Shown: positions 1 to 7,594 of the stretch, one piece after another
Numbering within the stretch: the first letter of the stretch is position 1
How the letters are laid out: every line of letters begins with the position of its first letter
Assembly: GCA_963169055.1 (NCBI GenBank)
Contig: CAUJFU010000348.1
Coordinates: 1-16,513 of the forward strand
Direction: 5' to 3'
Origin: Myxococcota bacterium
GTDB taxonomy: Bacteria > Myxococcota_C > UBA6777
Length of the DNA: 16,513 nucleotides
Made by a program: the position numbers and the translations under genes
Notes under the pieces: generated by a model
What the model was told of the DNA's origin: nothing
The model's input: the letters and a program-made list of their open reading frames with translations, nothing else
Database searches by the model: none

Positions 1-743
1 AAGAACTCGCCAAAGGTTTCGTCTCCCCCCTCAACCTTGTCCTCTCCACCAACGGCCAAACCGTCTTTGTCGCGGATCGAGGACAAGCCAAACCTGAAGA
101 AGAAAATCAAAATACCAGCAAAACAGGCGGGATCTACAGCGTCCCCAGCACTGGCGGACCCGCAACTCTCGTCCCCAACACCCAAGGCTATCAACCCCGT
201 GGACTCGACTTGATCAAAGAAGGCAACGACGATGTCCTCTTTTTCTCAGGCGTCGATCCAGCCGATGGCAGCGTCGGTGTCTTTAAAATGAAGACCACAG
301 GTGGCGCGATCTCTCCTGTCCTCAAAGGCTCGCCCTTGCGCGATCCAAGCGGTGTCGCCGCCGCTGCTGACGGAAAAGTGTACGTCGCCGATGCCCGTAC
401 AGAAGACGGTACTTCCTCTGTGGTCTACCAGATCGCCAACGGCCAAGCCTCCGACTTTAGCGGCCCCATCCGCGTCGGATATCCCGCTGGAATCGCTCTC
501 AACAAGAACGAAGATACCTTGCTCGTCTCTGGACTCCAACCCCAAACCAACTCGTCTGTTGTCTACTTGATCAAAATTGCAGACAAAACGATCTCCGAAT
601 TTTCACAAGGAATCTCCCAAAATTCCGAATCAGGTGGCGTCCACCGCGCACACAACACCAACTCCTTTGCTTGGGCTGACTCCAGCACCGTCGACCGCGA
701 TGGCAACGGCGGTGGCACCGTTTACATGATCAAGCTCCCCTGA
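1..743 (+). CDS. Beta-propeller (SMP-30/NHL-like) protein, 3' part
   Basis: The reading frame is open from base 3 to a TGA at 741-743, giving 246 visible residues. The start lies upstream of the window. The sequence repeats a blade-like pattern: a stretch such as VFVADRG, KVYVADA or TLLVSG, followed by a Gly/Pro turn and a segment such as GGIYSVP, VGVFKMK, VVYQIAN, VVYLIKI or TVYMIKLP. This is typical of NHL, SMP-30 or YncE-like six- or seven-bladed propellers. No catalytic or metal-binding residues can be assigned with certainty, so the function is unknown; a secreted sensor or binding protein is plausible. Whether it has a signal peptide cannot be seen. It lies 84 bp upstream of the DUF4331 gene on the same strand, so a shared transcript is possible. 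Assignment to a propeller is reasonably firm, but the subfamily is not. Confidence 0.75.
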   Translation, partial: ELAKGFVSPLNLVLSTNGQTVFVADRGQAKPEEENQNTSKTGGIYSVPSTGGPATLVPNTQGYQPRGLDLIKEGNDDVLFFSGVDPADGSVGVFKMKTTGGAISPVLKGSPLRDPSGVAAAADGKVYVADARTEDGTSSVVYQIANGQASDFSGPIRVGYPAGIALNKNEDTLLVSGLQPQTNSSVVYLIKIADKTISEFSQGISQNSESGGVHRAHNTNSFAWADSSTVDRDGNGGGTVYMIKLP

Positions 744-827
744 TGCCCCCACGCATCTTCGGGAACAACCACGACACAAACAGACCCTACGAAATCAAAT
801 CTATACAGAAATAAAGGAGAATCCACG

Positions 828-2225
828 ATGTTCCGTCACAGCCCTTGGCTCTTGGCCCTTCTGGGCGTCCTCTGCTTGCTCTCACCCACCACAGCATCGG
901 CTTCTAGCCACCGCGAAGCCCCTGCCATCACCGAAGATCCCGCAGCCGACAACACCGACCTTTACGCTTGGGTCACCCCCTCTAGCCACGACAAGCTCCA
1001 CATCGTCGCCAACTGGAACCCGCTTCAACAACCCGCCGGCGGACCCAACTTCCACAAGTTTTCCGATGACGTCCTCTACAGCATCCACATCGCACGCGGC
1101 CCCAACAGCCTCGAAGATGTCGTGACATACCACTTCCAGTTCACCAGCGCCCGACCCAATCGCGTCGCTCCCGACAACCAAGCCGCTCCTCTGGGTGGCG
1201 GAAAAGAATTTTTTCGCCAACTCGCAGGTGTCGAACAAACCTACACTGTCATCAAATCCGAATGGGCCAGCCGAAAATACACCACCAAAGTCATCGCTCG
1301 CAACGTCAAAGTCGCCCCCCCCAACATCGGCCCTCGCACCAACGCTGTCGCCTACAAGATCACCGCCTACGACGACGCCTTCACCAAAACCTTCCTCTCC
1401 AACCTCGGAAACAACGGCGACGAAGGCCGCGTCTGGGCTGGCCCCCGTGATGACGGCTTCTACGTTGACCTCGGTGGCGTCTTTGACCTCGCCAACCTCC
1501 GCGCCAAAGGCACCGCCCAAGACGGCGTCGCTGGCTTCAACGTCCACAGCATCGCCATCGAGATCCCCACCACCAAACTCACCTTTGACGGCAAAGCTCC
1601 CGCAAACAAAGTCAGCGCCGAAAATACCCTCGGCGTCTGGGCCTCTTCGAGCCGTCGCCGCGTCACTTTTCGCCAATGGAACGGAGAGGCCCAACACATC
1701 GGCCCGTGGGTCCAAGTCTCTCGCCTCGGTTTGCCTCTCGTCAACGAAGCCTTGATCGGACTTCAAGACAAAGATCGCTACAACGCAGGACACCCCACCA
1801 CCGATGCTGTCCGATTCGGTGCGTACTTCCTTAACCCCATCGTCGTCCGTGACGCCGAAGCTGTCGGCATCTACACCGCGCTCGGTGCCGATCCGACCCC
1901 CTTCAAATTCAACCGCACCGATATCCTTGAGATCATCAGCCTCCAAACCAAAGACCGCCCGATCCAAACCGTCGGCGACGTCTTGCGCGTCGATCTCGGC
2001 CAAGACTCCGGCTTCCCCAACGGACGCCCCTTGATCGGCGGAGCCACCGAGCGCCAAGAACAAGCCGATGTCACCGATGTCTTGCTCTCCGTGATCCTCT
2101 CCAAAGGTGCCATCGCCGTCAAAGATGGCGTCGATTACAACGACAAACCCTTCCTCTCCGAGATGCCTTGGCTTCCACTTCCCCACGAAGGCTACAGCGG
2201 CGGCCACGGCAAAACCACCCCCTGA
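828..2225 (+). CDS. Secreted DUF4331 family protein
   Basis: This 465-residue protein starts at an ATG 8 nt after AAGGAG (814-819). It has a Sec signal peptide of about 25 residues: a basic start, a hydrophobic stretch LLALLGVLCLL, and a probable cut after Ala-Ser-Ala 23-25. The mature protein opens with SHREAP (27-32) and DPAADNTDLYAWV (37-49), the hallmark opening of the DUF4331 family. Length and a largely beta, non-membrane composition fit that family. No enzymatic function has been established for DUF4331. The protein is expected in the periplasm or outside the cell. It is followed 181 bp later by a TPR protein and then a HupE/UreJ-like protein, an arrangement I recall from other genomes. 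A weak -10-like TATACA lies at 802-807, without a convincing -35. Confidence 0.92.
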   Translation: MFRHSPWLLALLGVLCLLSPTTASASSHREAPAITEDPAADNTDLYAWVTPSSHDKLHIVANWNPLQQPAGGPNFHKFSDDVLYSIHIARGPNSLEDVVTYHFQFTSARPNRVAPDNQAAPLGGGKEFFRQLAGVEQTYTVIKSEWASRKYTTKVIARNVKVAPPNIGPRTNAVAYKITAYDDAFTKTFLSNLGNNGDEGRVWAGPRDDGFYVDLGGVFDLANLRAKGTAQDGVAGFNVHSIAIEIPTTKLTFDGKAPANKVSAENTLGVWASSSRRRVTFRQWNGEAQHIGPWVQVSRLGLPLVNEALIGLQDKDRYNAGHPTTDAVRFGAYFLNPIVVRDAEAVGIYTALGADPTPFKFNRTDILEIISLQTKDRPIQTVGDVLRVDLGQDSGFPNGRPLIGGATERQEQADVTDVLLSVILSKGAIAVKDGVDYNDKPFLSEMPWLPLPHEGYSGGHGKTTP

Positions 2226-2406
2226 TCCATCTTCCGAACGCTGCCTCTCCACACCCACACAACTTTGGTGTTTCCGTGTTTTTGCCTCGCCCGCCCATCA
2301 CAACACCCTGCCACACACCACAGCCCCCCCAAACCGCTTTCTGCGCCTTCTGATGGCCCCGTTGCGTTCGCCTGTAGCACACAAACACAACAAGGATGAC
2401 CTGCGC

Positions 2407-3831
2407 ATGAAACAGCCTCCCCCAAACCCAAACAACCGCCGCATCGCCTTTGCGTTGCTTTTTGGCTTTGCGTTGTTTGCCGTTCTACTTTCCTTGCGCC
2501 CTCCTGCTCCGTCTGCTCCACCTTCCTCTTCTCCTCTTTTTGGCACAGAACAAATCTTCGCCTTTGCCGATCCAAAAGGAACTTTGCCTCTCGATAAACT
2601 GATCCGCAAACGGCAAAATTCGGTCAAAAAACATCCGCAAAAAGTGGACCTTTGGATCTTGCTTGGAAGGGCGTGGGTGATGAAAGCTCGTTCCTCTGGA
2701 GACGCAGGCTTTTATATCAACGCTCAGGCTTGCGCGACACTTGCCCTTCAACGCGAACCGCGCAACCCCTTGGCTCTTACCCTCCAAGGACTCGCCTTGA
2801 TCAACAACCACGAATTCGAGAAAGCCCGCGATCTCGCAAACGATATCCTTCAACGTCATCCCGAAGACCAACTCGCTCTCGCCATCCTTAGCGACGCTCA
2901 ACTCGAACTGGGGCGCTACAAAGAAGCTCTCGATGCCGCGCAAAAGATGATGCACTACAAACCGAATCTACCTTCTTATAGCCGAATGTCTTACCTCGCT
3001 TGGCTTTCAGGTCGTACAATAGACGCCAAAGAACTCATGCGAAAAGCCATCGACGCAGGCCGCAGCTCCCGTGATCGCGAACCCGGGACATGGGCTCTCC
3101 TTCAAGCCGCTCTCTACTTCTGGCACGAAGGCGATTATGAAGGCGCACTCGCAGGCACGCAGATGGCCCTTCGCTACTTTCCCGATTACGCCCCTGCTTT
3201 GGTCACCCACGGTCGCGTCTTGCTCTCTCTTCAACGCTACAAAGAAGCCGCACAAACTCTCACACTCGCCATGTCACGTTCCCCTCAAGCCCAAACAGCA
3301 ACGTTCCTTGGAGATGCCTATTCGGCTCTCCAACAAACCACCGATGCTCTGCAAGCCTACAAAAAAGCCGAGACACTCGCCCGACAAACAGACCTCCGTA
3401 CGCTTGCGCTGTTGCTGGCCAACCAAAATCGCCAACTCACGGACGCACTCGACGCAGCCAAAGCCGAGTACAGCAAGCGCCAAGATATCTACACCCTCGA
3501 CGCCTACGCATGGGTTCTCCACCGCACAGGGCAATCTCTGCGCGCCCGCCAACTGATCGAACAAGCCATGCACCTCAACACCCCCGACGCCCTCCTTTGG
3601 TATCACGCCGGCCTAATCTATCTCGCTTGCGGCAACACCCAAAAAGGCCGCTCTTTTCTCCTACGCGCCCAAAAGCAACACCCACACCTCGATCCGTTCC
3701 TCTCGCGTGAAACCTCCCACGCTCTCCGATCTTTCCCTTCCAACCCTCCCCATCTCCCGCCATCTCCAACCTCCCGCCATCTCCAACCTCCCGCCCTCTC
3801 CAACCCCACCAAGGAGCATCGCACACCATGA
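2407..3831 (+). CDS. Membrane-anchored TPR protein
   Basis: The product is 474 residues. The ATG at 2407 is chosen because AAGGA (2392-2396) lies 10 nt upstream and an N-terminal membrane anchor (residues about 12-30, IAFALLFGFALFAVLL) begins just after it; the frame stays open upstream, but into the DUF4331 gene. From about residue 75 to 430 there are degenerate tetratricopeptide repeats, for example AILSDAQLELGRYKEALDAA, YFWHEGDYEGALAGTQMAL and GRVLLSLQRYKEAAQTL. TPR arrays act as protein-binding scaffolds; the anchor suggests the array is in the periplasm. The last 35 residues are Pro/Ser-rich and are encoded by a 17-bp tandem repeat, probably not part of the fold. The TGA stop overlaps the next ATG (ATGA, 3828-3831), implying translational coupling with the HupE-like gene. 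Confidence 0.88.
   Translation: MKQPPPNPNNRRIAFALLFGFALFAVLLSLRPPAPSAPPSSSPLFGTEQIFAFADPKGTLPLDKLIRKRQNSVKKHPQKVDLWILLGRAWVMKARSSGDAGFYINAQACATLALQREPRNPLALTLQGLALINNHEFEKARDLANDILQRHPEDQLALAILSDAQLELGRYKEALDAAQKMMHYKPNLPSYSRMSYLAWLSGRTIDAKELMRKAIDAGRSSRDREPGTWALLQAALYFWHEGDYEGALAGTQMALRYFPDYAPALVTHGRVLLSLQRYKEAAQTLTLAMSRSPQAQTATFLGDAYSALQQTTDALQAYKKAETLARQTDLRTLALLLANQNRQLTDALDAAKAEYSKRQDIYTLDAYAWVLHRTGQSLRARQLIEQAMHLNTPDALLWYHAGLIYLACGNTQKGRSFLLRAQKQHPHLDPFLSRETSHALRSFPSNPPHLPPSPTSRHLQPPALSNPTKEHRTP
3754..3804 (+). repeat. 17-bp tandem repeat, three copies, in the 3' end of the TPR gene
   Basis: The unit CTCCCGCCATCTCCAAC occurs at 3754-3770, 3771-3787 and 3788-3804, the last with one change (A to C). 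Seventeen is not a multiple of three, so each copy is read in a different frame and the three together make exactly 17 codons. Gaining or losing one copy would shift the frame of the TPR tail and move its stop away from the start of the downstream gene. Confidence 0.9.
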
Positions 3832-5132
3832 GATCGCGATCTCTCTGTTCTCTAGGCGTGGCGCAGGGGGGGGGTTTTGGTGGGGCTTTGCCCCACGCCC
3901 CACACGGGAGCGCGGCTCCCTTGACCCCGTGTGGGCGAAGAGATCGTCGTTTTTCACACCAACGACTCTGTCGCTTGAACCTACGCGAACACGGGGGTTT
4001 TTCCTCACAACGCAGGGGGTTTCCCTCACCACATCGCTCTGATCCTCTTGCTTTTTTGGGCTCCCTTTTTATTGGTTTGTTTTTCTGGGTATCCGCTGCA
4101 CTTCTGTTCTCAACGCAACTCTACGCCCATCAAATCGGCCTCTCCAAAGGAACCTACACACTCCAACACCAAAACCTCCTGATCGAGTGGGATCTTGCGC
4201 GTGGCGATCTGATCTCCCTGCTCCCTCACCTCGACAACGACCGCAACAAAGACCTCTCCCAAATCGAGCTCCAGTCTGCGCAACAGCCGATCGCTGCGCT
4301 GTTTGCAAAGCGTATCCTCGTTTGGCAAGACAAGACACCTTGCCATCCAACGCTCACACAAACCCGACTCCTCGAAAAAGACGGCGTATCCGTGCAAATG
4401 CGTTATCGTTGCCCTTCCTTCTCTACACCGATACGTTGGCAACTCGATCTGCTCGACGATCTCGCTCCCGGCCACCGACACATCGCCATGATCCACGCCG
4501 ATAAAAAGACCCATCAGCAGGTCTTTTATCGTGGGCAACACCAACACCTGCTCGACCGACAGATCCACAAAGCCACAGCCCAAGCCTACAGTCCAAGCGC
4601 TTTTTTTGTCCTTGGCATCGAACACATCTTGTTCGGTTGGGATCATCTGCTGTTTTTGTTCGCCTTGATCTTGCTTGGAGGTTCATTTCGTGCGTTGTTG
4701 GCCGTTGTCACAGCCTTTACGATCGCTCACTCTATCACGCTAAGCATCGCTGTTTTCGGCTATTGGACACCCTCACCCAAGATCATCGAACCCTTGATCG
4801 CCTTGTCGGTTGCTTATGTCGGTCTGGAAAACTTCTTTCTCGACGATCTCCGCCACCGTTGGCGTCTGACCTTCGCTTTTGGCTTGATCCACGGCTTTGG
4901 CTTTGCGGGCGCACTCGAAACGATCCAGTTTCCGCCCCAACAGACGGCCTCTTCGCTCTTTCTCTTCAATCTCGGCGTTGAGACGGGGCAGATCGCGCTC
5001 CTGTCCTTGTTGCTCCCCCTGCTCCATCTGGCTCGACAAAAAACGTGGCTTAACACCCGAATGGTTCGCATCCTGAGTGCCTTCGTCCTTTTTGCCGGTG
5101 GCTACTGGTTCTTTGCACGCATTTTCTCTTGA
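3828..5132 (+). CDS. HupE/UreJ-type membrane protein with an odd N-terminal extension
   Basis: This 434-residue protein matches the two-part HupE/UreJ_2 plan. A hydrophobic leader (about 75-98) is followed by a soluble region (about 100-250) and then a bundle of about six or seven membrane helices. Conserved motifs include GIEHILFGWDHLLFL (263-277), AFTIAHSITLSIA (296-308), PLIALSVAYVGLENF (322-336), FGLIHGFGFAGAL (351-363) and NLGVETGQIALL (381-392). The buried His, Asp and Glu residues suggest metal handling, since HupE and UreJ relatives are nickel or cobalt permeases, but the substrate of this branch is not established. The ATG at 3828 has AAGGAG (3811-3816) and overlaps the TPR stop. About 65 residues before the leader are low in homology, rich in Arg/Gly/Pro, and come from a palindromic insert. 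An in-frame TTG at 4056 would give a normal signal peptide but lacks a ribosome site. Confidence 0.9.
   Translation: MRSRSLCSLGVAQGGGFGGALPHAPHGSAAPLTPCGRRDRRFSHQRLCRLNLREHGGFSSQRRGFPSPHRSDPLAFLGSLFIGLFFWVSAALLFSTQLYAHQIGLSKGTYTLQHQNLLIEWDLARGDLISLLPHLDNDRNKDLSQIELQSAQQPIAALFAKRILVWQDKTPCHPTLTQTRLLEKDGVSVQMRYRCPSFSTPIRWQLDLLDDLAPGHRHIAMIHADKKTHQQVFYRGQHQHLLDRQIHKATAQAYSPSAFFVLGIEHILFGWDHLLFLFALILLGGSFRALLAVVTAFTIAHSITLSIAVFGYWTPSPKIIEPLIALSVAYVGLENFFLDDLRHRWRLTFAFGLIHGFGFAGALETIQFPPQQTASSLFLFNLGVETGQIALLSLLLPLLHLARQKTWLNTRMVRILSAFVLFAGGYWFFARIFS
3858..4029 (+). repeat. Palindrome-rich insert within the HupE-like coding region
   Basis: This segment differs in composition from its surroundings. 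It holds a G9 run (3866-3874) and a perfect hairpin GTGGGGC/GCCCCAC (3880-3886 and 3890-3896). A second hairpin GGGAGC/GCTCCC (3906-3911 and 3915-3920) is nested inside a longer near-perfect pair (3896-3908 with 3926-3937). Two similar G-rich direct repeats follow (3990-4008 and 4012-4029). It resembles intergenic REP-type elements but lies in an open frame. No clear target-site duplication was found, and no second copy exists in this window, so its mobility is inferred. Confidence 0.5.
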
Positions 5133-5162
5133 TCCAACCTCTCACCCCACAAAGGTCATCCC

Positions 5163-6437
5163 ATGCGCCATCTCTTGCTCTTTGTCCCCATCGCTTTGTC
5201 CGTTGTCTTGGGGTGTGATATCGAGCGCATCCCTCCACAAACGCCACCCCAAACAACCCAACGCCCCGAAAAACCGTATCCACCCCAAACCGTGATCTCG
5301 CCTCTACGACCAACTCGCGCAGAAGATCAACCCACCACCTACCAAGACCCCTTGGAACAAGCACAACAGCGAACGCCTACACCGCGATCTTCTCGCTCTA
5401 TCCGCCCCGTCTACCACGAACGCCATCTCCCACCACACCCCCACGCACAACAACTTTGCGCTGCACTCCACACCCTCCCCGCCAAGCGAAAGCAAACCTG
5501 TTGCCGTGAACGCGCCTTCGGATATCTCGTCACACCCGAATGTATCCGCACCTTAAGCATCGCCCTTCATCAAAAAACCGTCACCCTCGATACTTCGGCG
5601 CTTTCTGCTTGCGCGCAAGCGATCCAACAAGCCCACCAAGGATGCGCATGGGTGGGACCGTGGCCTCCCCCTACACCCACGGCTTGTTTGAGCCTCTTAC
5701 GCGGCACACGCCCACAGGGTCAACCCTGCCGTTCTTCGCTCGAATGCCTGCGCCCGCTGCATTGCCACAACCTTGGCCCAACCCAATCAGGCCGCTGCGC
5801 CCCTCCACAACCACACGGAACCCCCTGTGGTGCAGCCCCCGATCCGCTCGCCGTCTACACACGACAAGACAACACCGAAACCGAACATCCAACCTGTCAA
5901 GGCTATTGCCGCCGTTTCCGTTGTCGAACCCATCACACACCCCATTCTTCTTGTTCCGCCGATATCCAATGCACAAAAGGCCATTCCTGCAACGGCCACC
6001 GCTGCATCCAAGGACAGCCGAACACAGAACAAGCCCGATGCTCGGGTCGTTGCGCATCCCCCTTGCGGTGCGTCAAAGGCCGATGTATCCGCCCCAAACC
6101 CCAAGGCTCCCCCTGCCTCTCCTCGCTCGAATGTCTCGGTGCTTGCGAGATCCCTGACGGCCAAACCCTCGGGCGCTGCGCCATCCAATGCCTCCACCCG
6201 CTGCTCCGCCCTTACAAACACCGCCCCTCCACCTCGCACACCTCCCCCGCTTCTCGCCGACAAACCCATGCACTCCGTCCTCCCCCTTCTCACCAACAAG
6301 CCCGTATCCTCCATCTCCCCACTTCTCGTCCACCAAACCATGCCCTCCGCCCTCCCCCTTCCACGCTCCCCACAACACCGCGCACAAACCGACCCCCCCA
6401 AAGAAAATTCTCCCATCTCGCCCCGAAAAAACGATGA
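5163..6437 (+). CDS. Cys-rich lipoprotein, myxobacterial eight-cysteine type
   Basis: This 424-residue protein begins with a lipoprotein signal: MRHLLLFVPIALSVVLGC, lipobox VLGC, lipidated Cys18. A Pro-rich linker (20-95) is followed by a helical Cys region (99-175) and then short Cys modules. The module GQPCRSSLECLRPLHC...GRC (186-212) recurs as GSPCLSSLECLGACE...GRC (315-339). This organisation is common in surface proteins of Myxococcota; the function is unknown and it probably acts extracellularly or in the outer membrane. The last 80 residues (about 345-424) have no cysteines, are rich in Pro, Arg and His, and are partly encoded by 36-bp repeats, so a frameshifted or decayed tail is possible. 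The ATG follows AAAGG (5149-5153) and lies 30 bp after the HupE-like stop, suggesting the same operon. Confidence 0.8.
   Translation: MRHLLLFVPIALSVVLGCDIERIPPQTPPQTTQRPEKPYPPQTVISPLRPTRAEDQPTTYQDPLEQAQQRTPTPRSSRSIRPVYHERHLPPHPHAQQLCAALHTLPAKRKQTCCRERAFGYLVTPECIRTLSIALHQKTVTLDTSALSACAQAIQQAHQGCAWVGPWPPPTPTACLSLLRGTRPQGQPCRSSLECLRPLHCHNLGPTQSGRCAPPQPHGTPCGAAPDPLAVYTRQDNTETEHPTCQGYCRRFRCRTHHTPHSSCSADIQCTKGHSCNGHRCIQGQPNTEQARCSGRCASPLRCVKGRCIRPKPQGSPCLSSLECLGACEIPDGQTLGRCAIQCLHPLLRPYKHRPSTSHTSPASRRQTHALRPPPSHQQARILHLPTSRPPNHALRPPPSTLPTTPRTNRPPQRKFSHLAPKKR
6250..6357 (+). repeat. Degenerate 36-bp tandem repeat, three copies
   Basis: Three units begin CTTCTC at 6250, 6286 and 6322, each exactly 36 bp. 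They share a CTTCTC...CAAACCC-like first half and a TCC-rich second half. All three forward frames stay open here, and each reads as a 12-residue Pro/Ser-rich repeat, so the frame cannot be confirmed from the repeat itself. Confidence 0.7.
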
Positions 6438-6486
6438 TCCCCTGTAACCAACCAGAAAAAACACCCCCAACCATCTATCCCGCCTC

Positions 6487-6515
6487 TTGATTGTGGAAAA
6501 TGGCTTGTGTACACA
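6487..6515 (+). promoter_or_regulatory. Possible galE promoter with a TGTGTACACA palindrome
   Basis: TTGATT (6487-6492) is followed after 17 bp by TACACA (6510-6515), a modest match to -35 and -10 hexamers. The -10 overlaps a perfect 10-bp palindrome, TGTGTACACA (6506-6515), which could be an operator. It lies 50 bp upstream of the chosen galE start, in a 128-bp gap after the lipoprotein gene. Confidence 0.3.
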
Positions 6516-6565
6516 TCGCCTTGTTTCGGAAAGATCGCACCAACAAACAACCAAAGGAGAGCAAA

Positions 6566-7558
6566 GTGAGCAAAGTGATGGTCACAGGCGGAGCGGGCTA
6601 CATCGGCTCGCACACAATCCGACAACTTCAACAGTCGGGATACGACGTGGTGGTCGTGGACAATCTCTCACGTGGCTATCGTGCCGCATTACCCGAAGGA
6701 ATCACTTTTTATCACACAGATATCGGCGACACACAACGCATCCAAGAGATCTGCTCGCAAGAACAAGTGAACGCAGTGATCCACTTTGCTGCCCTGATTG
6801 AGGTCGGGATCTCACAAAAAGAACCCTTCTCGTTTTATGAAAACAACGTCAAACAAACTCTTGGCTTGCTGGCAGGCATGCGCCAAGCTGGAGTCCGACG
6901 CATGATCTTTTCCTCGACGGCTGCGGTCTACGGTGTGACGGAACCCAAAGCCTTGCGCGAAGAAGATCCCAAAGCCCCCGCAAGCGTCTATGGACGCAGC
7001 AAATACATGATCGAACAGATCCTCTCGGATCTATCGATGGTGGGAGAGCTAGACGTGATCGCGCTGCGCTACTTTAACGCGGCAGGAGCCGATGTCTCAG
7101 GCGAGATCGGAGAAAGTCACCGCCCCGAAACCCACCTCGTCCCACTGATTCTACAAGTCGCCCTCGGCCAACGTCCCTCGATCTCTGTTTTTGGCAACGA
7201 TTATCCAACTCCCGATGGCACCTGCATCCGTGATTACATCCACGTCACCGACCTCGCCGAAGCCCACGTCATGGCGCTGCGCTATCTCGAACAAGGCGGA
7301 ACCAGCGATGCTTTCAACGTCGGTTCGGGCTGTGGCTACTCCGTTCAGGAAGTGATCGCCTGTTGCCGCGATGTCACGGGACATCCCATCCCCGCCCACC
7401 ATGCCCCCCGTCGTGATGGCGATGTCCCCGTCCTTCTCGCCGATACACAACGCATCCAACAAGCCCTCCGTTGGCTCCCCCAATACAACCTCCGTCAGAT
7501 CGTCGAAACCGCTTGGCGTTGGCATAGTCGCCATCCCCACGGCTTTCCACTGCCTTAG
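6566..7558 (+). CDS. galE: UDP-glucose 4-epimerase
   Basis: This enzyme interconverts UDP-glucose and UDP-galactose in the cytoplasm, feeding galactose use and the building of surface polysaccharides. The 330-residue length is normal. The Rossmann motif GGAGYIG sits at 8-14, and the short-chain dehydrogenase catalytic set is Ser116-Ser117-Thr118 with Tyr142 and Lys146 (YGRSK). The family signatures RYFNAAGAD (168-176) and PDGTCIRDYIHV (216-227) are intact. The GTG at 6566 is chosen because AAAGGAG (6553-6559) lies 6 nt upstream and the glycine motif then begins at the expected distance; an upstream in-frame ATG would add 25 unlikely residues. No other sugar genes are nearby, so its pathway is not given by context. 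A related NDP-sugar epimerase is possible, but GalE is much the best fit. Confidence 0.95.
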   Translation: MSKVMVTGGAGYIGSHTIRQLQQSGYDVVVVDNLSRGYRAALPEGITFYHTDIGDTQRIQEICSQEQVNAVIHFAALIEVGISQKEPFSFYENNVKQTLGLLAGMRQAGVRRMIFSSTAAVYGVTEPKALREEDPKAPASVYGRSKYMIEQILSDLSMVGELDVIALRYFNAAGADVSGEIGESHRPETHLVPLILQVALGQRPSISVFGNDYPTPDGTCIRDYIHVTDLAEAHVMALRYLEQGGTSDAFNVGSGCGYSVQEVIACCRDVTGHPIPAHHAPRRDGDVPVLLADTQRIQQALRWLPQYNLRQIVETAWRWHSRHPHGFPLP

Positions 7559-7570
7559 AACCCAAGACAT

Positions 7571-7589
7571 GCGCATCTCAGAGATCCGC
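7571..7589. other. Short imperfect palindrome between convergent genes
   Basis: GCGCATCTCAGAGATCCGC sits in the 36-bp gap between the galE stop and the yiiM stop. ATCTC and GAGAT pair, as do the outer GCG and CGC. There is no T-run on either side, so it is at best a weak bidirectional terminator. Confidence 0.2.
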
Positions 7590-7594
7590 TGATG

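Noticed and set aside
882-2258. Long open frame on the minus strand opposite the DUF4331 gene
   Set aside because: Low-complexity Gly/Val/Asp-rich product with no motif; it mirrors the third-position C bias of the real gene.
2226-2406. Terminator or regulatory RNA between the DUF4331 and TPR genes
   Set aside because: Pyrimidine-rich with no convincing stem followed by a T-run.
3858-4029. Insertion sequence or MITE with clear ends
   Set aside because: No transposase, no terminal inverted repeats at the borders and no target duplication found, so only a palindromic repeat is claimed.
5773-6447. Second forward frame overlapping the lipoprotein gene
   Set aside because: No ribosome site and Ala/Pro-rich; the Cys pattern lies in the other frame. 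A late frameshift into it cannot be fully excluded.
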